Below are positions 58,120-64,000 of a DNA stretch of 64,000 nt, piece by piece. Position 1 is the stretch's first letter. Each line of letters begins with the position of its first letter. The notes beneath the pieces are model-generated. The model did not search any database, was not told the origin of the DNA, and was given only the letters and a program-made list of their open reading frames with translations. The DNA comes from Halomonas sp. GTDB taxonomy: Bacteria; Pseudomonadota; Gammaproteobacteria; Pseudomonadales; Halomonadaceae. Made by a program: the position numbers and the translations under genes. The stretch is from the NCBI RefSeq assembly GCF_011050415.1, contig NZ_DRFS01000029.1, positions 1 to 64,000 on the forward strand. Direction: 5' to 3'.

Positions 58120-59988
58120 ATGCGCCCGCCAAGTGTTGAGGCTATTAGTAATGCAGCCATGTCAGCCTCGGCAGCAACACTGCCCATCGATATTTTAAGG
58201 TACGTGGACAATTATCTGGGGCGTTGGAGCATTGCCCTGTTAGCTGCTTTTATCTGTTTGACGCTACTGGTCAGTCTGCTCTTCAAACACCGTATGCAGC
58301 ATAACCGTGCGCAGTTGCAGAGCAATAAAGAGATGCTGGCGACTATTCTGGATAGCGTGGATGCCTATATTTATATTAAGTCTCCTAGCTTGGAGTATCA
58401 GTACGTTAATCAGCGCATGTGTGATTTATTTGGCTTGTCACACGACGACATTATCGGCAGGCGCGATGAAGTGTTTTTTGATCCTGGCAGTGCCGCCGAA
58501 ATTAACCAAGTCGATAGTGATGTGTTGGAATCTGGCAAGAAGGTCACGGTAGAAGAGAATAATGTTTTAAAGGGTGGAGCCCGGGTCAGGACATTTCTAT
58601 CGATTAAAATGCCGCTAGTGATGTCACCGGGTGCATCACCTTCCCTATGTGGTATTTCAACCGAACTGACCGATTATCGTGAAATGCAATCGCGTACCCA
58701 TTACCTGGCATTTTACGACTCGTTGACTGGGCTACCCAACCGACGACTGCTGATGGAGTCCTTAACTGCGGCGCTTGAGCACGAAGAGTGGGCGGTCTCT
58801 CATAGCGCATTACTGGTTATCGATTTAGATAACTTCCGCTTAGTAAATGATATTCAGGGCCATGAGTGTGGCGATCAGCTATTAATAAGTGTTGCTGAGC
58901 AGTTGCGCCAGCGATTAGAGCCAGAAGCCACGCTGGCACGCTTTAGTAGTGACGAGTTTGTGGTGCTAGTAAATAATCTGGGTGAGCAGGAGACTGAGGC
59001 AGCGCTTAAGGCCGAGCGTATCGCGCGCCATTTATTGGAATCAATTGCCCAATTAAGAAGTAGCTACGCACTTCCCGTTAGCGCAAGTATCGGCATTTCA
59101 CTATTTTCCGGCTCTGATCACAGCATGGACAGCGTGCTACAGCAGGCCGATATGGCGTTGCAGCAAGCAAAAAGCTCAGGTGGTAATGCGCTGAGCTTTT
59201 TTAATACAGAGATGCAGACCAGTGTGTTGGAGCGGGCCAGTCTGGAAGCTGATTTGCACCAAGCCCTGGAACGCAATGAGCTGGCGCTGCACTATCAGGT
59301 ACAGGTTGACCACCAAGGCGTCACTACCGGCGTGGAAGCGCTATTACGTTGGTATCACCCCCAGCGGGGCTGGGTATCACCGGCAACGTTTATCCCTATT
59401 GCGGAAGAGAATGGACTGATTGTACCGATCGGCTATTGGGTGCTGCGTTCAGCCTGCGAACAGCTGGCCAAGTGGTCACATCAGGCGGCATATGCGTCTT
59501 TAACCATTTCCGTTAATGTAAGCTCAGTTCAGTTTCAGCAGCCGGAGTTTGTACGCGACGTAGAAGGGCTTTTAGCGGTCACCCAGGCGCCACCTGGACG
59601 TTTGGTATTAGAAGTCACTGAGAGCCTACTGATGCGGGAGCCGATTCGGGTGCGCAATACCATGCTGAAGCTGCGTGCCCAAGGCGTGCGCTTCGCGTTA
59701 GACGATTTCGGCACTGGCTATTCCTCATTAAGTTATTTAAAGCGGCTACCGCTAGATGAGCTGAAAATTGATCAATCGTTTATTCATGAGCTGCTGACCG
59801 ATAAAACGGATGCTGCCATTGTCGATACCACGATTCTGCTCGCGGTAAGCTTAGGTTTAACCGTTGTTGCAGAGGGAGTAGAGAGGAAAGAGCAGTTGGA
59901 TTGGTTAAAAGGACATGGCTGTTACCGCTATCAAGGGTATCTGTTTGGCCGCCCTACACCGATTGAGTACCTATTTGAAACCTATTAA
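58120..59988 (+). CDS. Membrane PAS-GGDEF-EAL c-di-GMP protein, cyclase site degenerate
   Basis: A 622-residue protein. One membrane helix near residues 38-60 (WSIALLAAFICLTLLVSLLF) is followed by PAS (~70-185, ATILDSVDAYIYIKSPSLEYQYVN). The GGDEF domain (~200-355) has the altered site ARFSSDEF (276-280), so cyclase activity is doubtful. EAL (~375-615) looks complete: VEALLRW (406-408), DDFGTGYSSL, LKIDQSFI and AEGVERKEQ. It is probably a phosphodiesterase controlled through PAS. It starts 9 nt after the GST stop, so the two may be co-transcribed. Confidence 0.88.
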   Translation: MRPPSVEAISNAAMSASAATLPIDILRYVDNYLGRWSIALLAAFICLTLLVSLLFKHRMQHNRAQLQSNKEMLATILDSVDAYIYIKSPSLEYQYVNQRMCDLFGLSHDDIIGRRDEVFFDPGSAAEINQVDSDVLESGKKVTVEENNVLKGGARVRTFLSIKMPLVMSPGASPSLCGISTELTDYREMQSRTHYLAFYDSLTGLPNRRLLMESLTAALEHEEWAVSHSALLVIDLDNFRLVNDIQGHECGDQLLISVAEQLRQRLEPEATLARFSSDEFVVLVNNLGEQETEAALKAERIARHLLESIAQLRSSYALPVSASIGISLFSGSDHSMDSVLQQADMALQQAKSSGGNALSFFNTEMQTSVLERASLEADLHQALERNELALHYQVQVDHQGVTTGVEALLRWYHPQRGWVSPATFIPIAEENGLIVPIGYWVLRSACEQLAKWSHQAAYASLTISVNVSSVQFQQPEFVRDVEGLLAVTQAPPGRLVLEVTESLLMREPIRVRNTMLKLRAQGVRFALDDFGTGYSSLSYLKRLPLDELKIDQSFIHELLTDKTDAAIVDTTILLAVSLGLTVVAEGVERKEQLDWLKGHGCYRYQGYLFGRPTPIEYLFETY

Positions 59989-60000
59989 AGGGTGATACAA

Positions 60001-60031
60001 ACCCCCTTTCAGCCATGTACTGAAAGGGGGT
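60001..60031. terminator. 12-bp hairpin between convergent genes
   Basis: ACCCCCTTTCAG pairs perfectly with CTGAAAGGGGGT around a 7-nt loop, in the gap between the convergent c-di-GMP gene and nhaD. A T-run is weak on both strands. It most likely ends transcription from both sides. Confidence 0.7.
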
Positions 60032-60056
60032 AATCACTATTTAGCGCGGTGCTGAA

Positions 60057-61535
60057 TTAACTAAACGTGGTGAAGCTATCGGCATTGAGCCACAGGTGAA
60101 CCAGAATGCTGGCGATATAACCGAGTAAAATAACTGGCGACCAGCGTAAGTGCCCCATGAATGTGTAAGCCCCCCGCGCTTGGCCCATCACCGCTACGCC
60201 AGCGGCCGAACCAATCGACAGCAAGCTACCACCCACCCCTGCGGTTAAGGTAATCAGTAGCCATTGGCCGTGGGACATTTCCGGTTGCATGGTCAGTACG
60301 GCAAACATTACTGGGATGTTATCGATAACGGCAGAGACAACGCCTAGCGTAATGTTAGCTGCGGTCGGATTCCAACCGGTGTAAAGGGCTTCAGACAGCA
60401 GGCCGAGATAGCCCATAAAACCAAGCCCTCCCACACACATCACCACGCCATAGAAGAACAGTAAGGTGTCCCACTCTGCACGGGCCACGCGGTTGAATAC
60501 ATCAAAGGGCACCACACTGCCAAGCTGTTGAAGCTTACGGTCGTCGCCCCGGCGACTATAACGCTCACGCTTTCGCTCCAACGAACGTGGCAAGCTGCGG
60601 CGCAAGTAATAACCAAAGAACTGTAAATAGCCAAGGCCGGTCATCATGCCCAATACAGGCGGCAGGTGCAGTACCACATGGCATAGGACGGCGGTGGTGA
60701 TCGTCAGCAAAAAAAGACCAATAATGCGCCGGGCACCGCGCTTGAGCCAAACATCTTCATAAACGCTTTCGGGTTTTTCATCCTTGATAAACATGCTCAT
60801 AATGACGGCGGGAATCAAGAAATTGACCAGAGCGGGTAGGAACAAGATGAAAAATTCTTGAAAAGCTACCATGCCCGCTTGCCATACCATGAGCGTGGTA
60901 ATGTCACCGAACGGGCTAAATGCACCGCCCGCATTGGCGGCGACCACAATATTGATACACGCAAGATTGATGAACCGCTGGTCGCCTTCCGCCACTTTTG
61001 TTACCACCGCACACATCAGCAGAGCCGTGGTTAAGTTGTCAGCAATAGGCGACAGCACAAAGGCCAGGCCACCGGTAAGCCAGAACAGCGTTTTGTAGTT
61101 GAACCCTTTGCGCAGCATCCAGGAGCGTAAAGCGTCAAATACCCGTCGTTCTTCCATGGCATTGATATAGGTCATCGCCACCAGCAGGAACAGCATCAGC
61201 TCGGTGAACTCCAAAAGCGTCATGCGGAAAGCATACTCTGATGCCTCCGACATGCCGTTTTGGACATACACCCAGCCGATGAGTCCCCAAATGATGCCCG
61301 CCGCAACCAATACCGGTTTGGACTTGCGCATATGGATCTTTTCTTCTGCCATCACTAATGCGTATGCCATGACAAAAATAGCCACAGCAAAAACACCTAT
61401 TGCAGAAGCCGTTAGGTCGATATCACCAGTCACTGCAAAAGCATTTGGACTTAAGCAAAGAAGTAAGGCTGCTAATAAAAAAAGCCAGCCGCGATGAAGC
61501 CGTGGCTGGCAGGAGGGCTGGCAAAACGTAGGCAT
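60057..61535 (-). CDS. nhaD: NhaD-type Na+/H+ antiporter
   Basis: A 492-residue membrane antiporter of the NhaD family with about 12-13 helices after a signal-like N-terminus (GWLFLLAALLLCLSPNAFA). Family segments: FTELMLFLLVAMTYINAMEERRVFDALR, GGLAFVLSPIADNLTTALLM, NIVVAANAGGAFSPFGDITTLMVWQAG and AVIDNIPVMFAVLTM with conserved Asp and polar residues in helices. It exports sodium or lithium in exchange for protons, a key function in halophilic and alkaliphilic bacteria. It is convergent with the c-di-GMP gene and divergent from the TAXI-TRAP genes. Confidence 0.93.
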   Translation of the reverse strand: MPTFCQPSCQPRLHRGWLFLLAALLLCLSPNAFAVTGDIDLTASAIGVFAVAIFVMAYALVMAEEKIHMRKSKPVLVAAGIIWGLIGWVYVQNGMSEASEYAFRMTLLEFTELMLFLLVAMTYINAMEERRVFDALRSWMLRKGFNYKTLFWLTGGLAFVLSPIADNLTTALLMCAVVTKVAEGDQRFINLACINIVVAANAGGAFSPFGDITTLMVWQAGMVAFQEFFILFLPALVNFLIPAVIMSMFIKDEKPESVYEDVWLKRGARRIIGLFLLTITTAVLCHVVLHLPPVLGMMTGLGYLQFFGYYLRRSLPRSLERKRERYSRRGDDRKLQQLGSVVPFDVFNRVARAEWDTLLFFYGVVMCVGGLGFMGYLGLLSEALYTGWNPTAANITLGVVSAVIDNIPVMFAVLTMQPEMSHGQWLLITLTAGVGGSLLSIGSAAGVAVMGQARGAYTFMGHLRWSPVILLGYIASILVHLWLNADSFTTFS

Positions 61536-61893
61536 GTGACGTTTTTCCCTATGGTGAAGTTGTCAGGATCGGTGTAAAAGCGGCGCTAGTTTAGCAGCCT
61601 ATATTGCGCCGCAATACGTTATAAAAACGAACGAAAGTAGTTCTTCTTAAGGGAATTGCGTCTTTTTTTAGTAAATTAATCTTTTAGGTAATAGTAACTT
61701 TTAAAACAGTAATTCACTGCTGTCTAAAAGCAGTGAAGGCTTGTTTTGCGGGGCCTTGGTATCAAGGTGCGAAAAGGGGCAGGGAGTGCCCGGCAAGGCG
61801 CTATCGTGCTATGTTTAGGCGCGCCTTGCTGCTGCTTGGTAAGATAAAACGTGGCCTATTAGATGGCCGCTGGATACGCTAAGGAATATAAAA
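61536..61893. other. 358-bp divergent intergenic region (nhaD / TAXI)
   Basis: No gene is seen. It should hold the promoters of both flanking genes. A perfect 9-bp hairpin TTCACTGCT/AGCAGTGAA with a 7-nt loop lies at 61713-61737. I saw no known Na+- or Li+-responsive riboswitch, but the ~200-nt potential nhaD leader is long enough to hold one. Confidence 0.45.
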
Positions 61894-62871
61894 ATGCGCC
61901 ATTCATTTCGCTCCCTGCGCCGCACGCTTGGCGTGTCGGCTGCTACGCTGGCCCTAACCAGCGCTGCTTTTTCTGTTCAGGCAGAAACCCGCGTGACCTA
62001 TAAATCGGCTTCTGCTGGTACCGCTTACTATCAGATGGGCGTAGAGCTTTCAGAGGCTATCCGCCAAGGTACTGATGACGACATTATTCTTACTCTGGAA
62101 GAGAGCCAGGGGTCAGTACAAAACGTGATGGAAGTGATGGCACGCCAAGGCAACTATGTATTTACCACGCCGCCTGCGTTAGTTGAACAGGCCATGGCGG
62201 GGGAAGGCGCTTTTGCCGAGCGGCAGAACCCGCGTTTTCAAGAGATTCGCGGCCTGTTCCCGATACCCTCTATTACCATGCACTTTGTGATGGCGGGCGA
62301 CGAGGGAGTGACCGATATTTCCGCGCTGGAAGGTAAGCATGTATTAATTGGGCGCGGCACCTTTGGCGCCCGTGAAGCGGCGCGTTATCTGGAGCTGTTT
62401 GGCTTGGAAGATCAAGTGCAAATTGCCGATGCGGCGATTGGCAGTGGGCCGGATGCGCTGAAGAATGGTCAAATTGATGCGTTTATAACGGCCAGCTCGT
62501 TTCCCACGCCGAATGTGATTGAGACAGCCGCTAGCATGCCCGTAACATTGATCAGCTTGACCGATGAGCAGATTGAGCAAACCGGAGCGCCTCGCCAAAC
62601 CATCCCAGGCGGCACCTATCCAGGGGTTGATCAAGATGTCGAGACGACCTCGCTCCCCGTCATTGCCTATACAACTACGCAAATGGATGAAGAGACCGCG
62701 TACACGCTTACCAAAACATTTTGGGAACGTCGTGATGCGCTGGCGGAAGAAACCGCATGGTGGAGCAGCATTACCCCTGAAATGCTGGAGAATATGACCG
62801 GCACGCTCCACCCTGGTGCGCTGCGTTACTATGAAGAAGCGGGCATCGAGGTGCCTGACACTCTGCGTTAA
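61894..62871 (+). CDS. TAXI-family TRAP solute-binding protein
   Basis: A 325-residue periplasmic binding protein. The signal peptide is LGVSAATLALTSAAFSVQA. The mature part has the TAXI signature TYKSASAGTAYYQMGVELSEAIRQG, then EESQGSVQNVMEVMARQGNYVFTTPPALVEQA, LEGKHVLIGRGTFGAREAARYLELFGL and GTYPGVDQDVETTSLPVIAYTT. It delivers an unknown organic acid or amino acid to the TRAP permease encoded next. A 14-bp hairpin follows its stop. Confidence 0.9.
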   Translation: MRHSFRSLRRTLGVSAATLALTSAAFSVQAETRVTYKSASAGTAYYQMGVELSEAIRQGTDDDIILTLEESQGSVQNVMEVMARQGNYVFTTPPALVEQAMAGEGAFAERQNPRFQEIRGLFPIPSITMHFVMAGDEGVTDISALEGKHVLIGRGTFGAREAARYLELFGLEDQVQIADAAIGSGPDALKNGQIDAFITASSFPTPNVIETAASMPVTLISLTDEQIEQTGAPRQTIPGGTYPGVDQDVETTSLPVIAYTTTQMDEETAYTLTKTFWERRDALAEETAWWSSITPEMLENMTGTLHPGALRYYEEAGIEVPDTLR

Positions 62872-62886
62872 TCCCTTTTCTCATTG

Positions 62887-62920
62887 AACACCCTCGCGGC
62901 GCTAACGCTGCGGGGGTGTT
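62887..62920 (+). other. 14-bp hairpin between TAXI and TRAP permease genes
   Basis: AACACCCTCGCGGC pairs with GCTGCGGGGGTGTT (14 bp, two G-U) around a 6-nt loop, 16 nt after the TAXI stop. No T-run follows before the permease start at 62941. It is probably an expression-balancing structure. Confidence 0.65.
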
Positions 62921-62940
62921 GTCATGAAAGGCCACTTGGC

Positions 62941-64000
62941 ATGCGTGTGTTCTCTTCATCACCAACCTCTTCATCACCAACAAGCCCTGCGGCAGACAGC
63001 TCAATAGCGCCTGGGTGGATAGCGCTAGGCGCGGTCAGCGTTGCGTTTCATCTAGGGCTGATTTTTTATGGTTTAACCCCCGCGTTGGTTAGTCGGCCAC
63101 TGCATATGGCGCTGCTGCTGCCATGGGTGCTGATCTATATGGCCACTACCTCTGCGCAGCGGATCAGCGGCTGGCTGCTAACGATACTCGGCGTTGCAGC
63201 GTGCGCTTATATCGCTTTCAACGAGCCAGCACTGGCCAACCAGTACGGCTTTATCGATACCCATCTGCAGATGGCGATAGGGCTTTTTTTAATGGCGTTG
63301 GCGCTTGAAGCTGCGCGCCGAGCCATTGGCTGGCCACTGCCGCTGGTTGCCCTACTAGCGTTAATATATGGCGCTTTTGGTCAATATGTACCCGGTGCGT
63401 TTGGTCACCCAGGGTTACCGCTGCCAAGCATGGTGGGTACGCTGACGATTGCCGAAGGCGGGCTATGGGGCTCGTTAACAGGCGTGAGTGTAAGCGTCGT
63501 GGCGATTTTTGTGATTTTTGGCGCGGTGCTAAACGCCGGTGAAGCGGGCCAAGGCTTTATGAATTTAGCCAGCGCTGTGGCGGGGCGGCTCACGGGCGGT
63601 GCCGCAAAGGTGTCGGTTATTTCCTCTGCGTTGATGGGGTCGATTTCAGGCTCGGCGTCGGCCAATGTAGCTTCTACAGGCGCTATCACCATTCCTTCGA
63701 TGGTGCGGCTGCGCTACCCGCGTTCACTGGCAGGGGCTGTTGAAGCCGTTGCGTCTTCTGGCGGGCAGATTATGCCACCACTGATGGGGGCGGGCGCCTT
63801 CGTGATGGTGGAGCTTACCGGTACACCCTACACGCAGATTATGGCCGCCGCGATGCTGCCAGCGGTGCTCTACTTTTTGACCGTGTGGGTGGGTATTAAT
63901 GCCTATGCGACTCGGCATGACTTACAGCCAGTTGCTGAAAGTGAGCGGCCGAGCCCAAAAGAAGTATTGATTACGTCACTATTTTTCGCTGTGCCTTTTG
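62941..64000 (+). CDS. TRAP transporter fused permease (partial, runs off window)
   Basis: Open from the ATG at 62941 to the window end, at least 353 residues, no stop yet. After a Ser/Pro/Thr-rich start come hydrophobic helices (IALGAVSVAFHLGLIFYGL, MALLLPWVLIYMATT) typical of the fused small+large TRAP permease that pairs with TAXI proteins. The DctM-like core shows GLWGSLTGVSVSVVAIFVIFGAVLNAGEAGQGFMNLA, then MGSISGSASANVASTGAITIPSMVRLRYP and SGGQIMPPLMGAGAFVMVE. It should import the TAXI ligand using a Na+ gradient. The start region carries a perfect 15-bp tandem duplication. Confidence 0.88.
   Translation, partial: MRVFSSSPTSSSPTSPAADSSIAPGWIALGAVSVAFHLGLIFYGLTPALVSRPLHMALLLPWVLIYMATTSAQRISGWLLTILGVAACAYIAFNEPALANQYGFIDTHLQMAIGLFLMALALEAARRAIGWPLPLVALLALIYGAFGQYVPGAFGHPGLPLPSMVGTLTIAEGGLWGSLTGVSVSVVAIFVIFGAVLNAGEAGQGFMNLASAVAGRLTGGAAKVSVISSALMGSISGSASANVASTGAITIPSMVRLRYPRSLAGAVEAVASSGGQIMPPLMGAGAFVMVELTGTPYTQIMAAAMLPAVLYFLTVWVGINAYATRHDLQPVAESERPSPKEVLITSLFFAVPF
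62952..62981 (+). repeat. 15-bp tandem duplication in the TRAP permease N-terminus
   Basis: Two exact copies of CTCTTCATCACCAAC lie head to tail and encode the repeated pattern SSPTSSSPTS before the first helix. The unit is five codons, so the frame is kept. Confidence 0.9.

Noticed and set aside
61536..61893. Na+ or Li+ riboswitch in the nhaD leader
   Set aside because: I found no conserved riboswitch core. One 9-bp hairpin alone does not support the call.
1..64000. CRISPR arrays, transposases or complete prophage genes
   Set aside because: No regularly spaced repeat-spacer pattern and no recognisable transposase, integrase or phage structural protein was found on either strand.

Overview
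The window looks like a chromosomal segment of a moderately halophilic gammaproteobacterium of the Halomonas type. The evidence is protein character only: an NhaD-type Na+/H+ antiporter, TRAP/TAXI transport, a Gammaproteobacteria-style IspB / L21-L27-ObgE-ProB block, many acidic periplasmic binding proteins, and several c-di-GMP enzymes. No 16S gene is present, so the genus is an inference. Coding density is high. There is one tRNA, no CRISPR array and no complete insertion sequence.

Layout. (1) 94-4536: a PhnDCE-type phosphonate/phosphite uptake operon on the minus strand, divergent from a periplasmic 5'-nucleotidase. A well-formed tandem Pho box lies between them. (2) 4560-7456: an ECF42-type sigma factor with its usual DGPF/YCII and DUF1428 partners, and a matching candidate promoter in front of the partner genes. 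(3) 7525-9566: an accessory insertion of a PAAR protein, an unknown protein and a TPR lipoprotein. It is flanked by imperfect ~106-bp direct repeats derived from the 3' end of ugpC. (4) 9511-13758: a ugpBAEC-like transporter with a second Pho-box array upstream. (5) 14017-18078: argE, ychJ, a GIY-YIG protein, an HDAC-family amidohydrolase and small hypotheticals. (6) 18341-25470: a peptide-type ABC transporter coupled to an M14 carboxypeptidase. (7) 25512-31512: a FAN1-like nuclease overlapping an Fe-S XPD/DinG-like helicase, then TauE/SafE and MFS transporters. (8) 31813-38514: diguanylate cyclase, tRNA-Pro(CGG), ispB, rplU-rpmA-obgE-proB and DUF1853. (9) 38585-46661: a flavo-/ferric-reductase-like membrane protein with a 29-residue membrane peptide not usually annotated, a glutamate-type dehydrogenase, PepSY proteins, a two-component system and a PhoD-like phosphatase. 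(10) 46787-59988: three c-di-GMP turnover proteins around a second PhnDCEE transporter with a histidine phosphatase. (11) 60057-64000: nhaD and a TAXI-TRAP transporter cut by the window end.

Two themes run across the window. The first is phosphorus scavenging: three transporters with PhoB-like 11-bp-phased half-sites upstream, plus nucleotidase, PhoD-like and histidine phosphatases. The second is architectural: each of the five substrate-binding-protein genes is followed directly by a stable hairpin before the permease or ATPase gene. This suggests a shared way of making more binding protein than membrane components. The most novel-looking item is the PAAR/unknown/lipoprotein cassette and its flanking ugpC-derived duplications.
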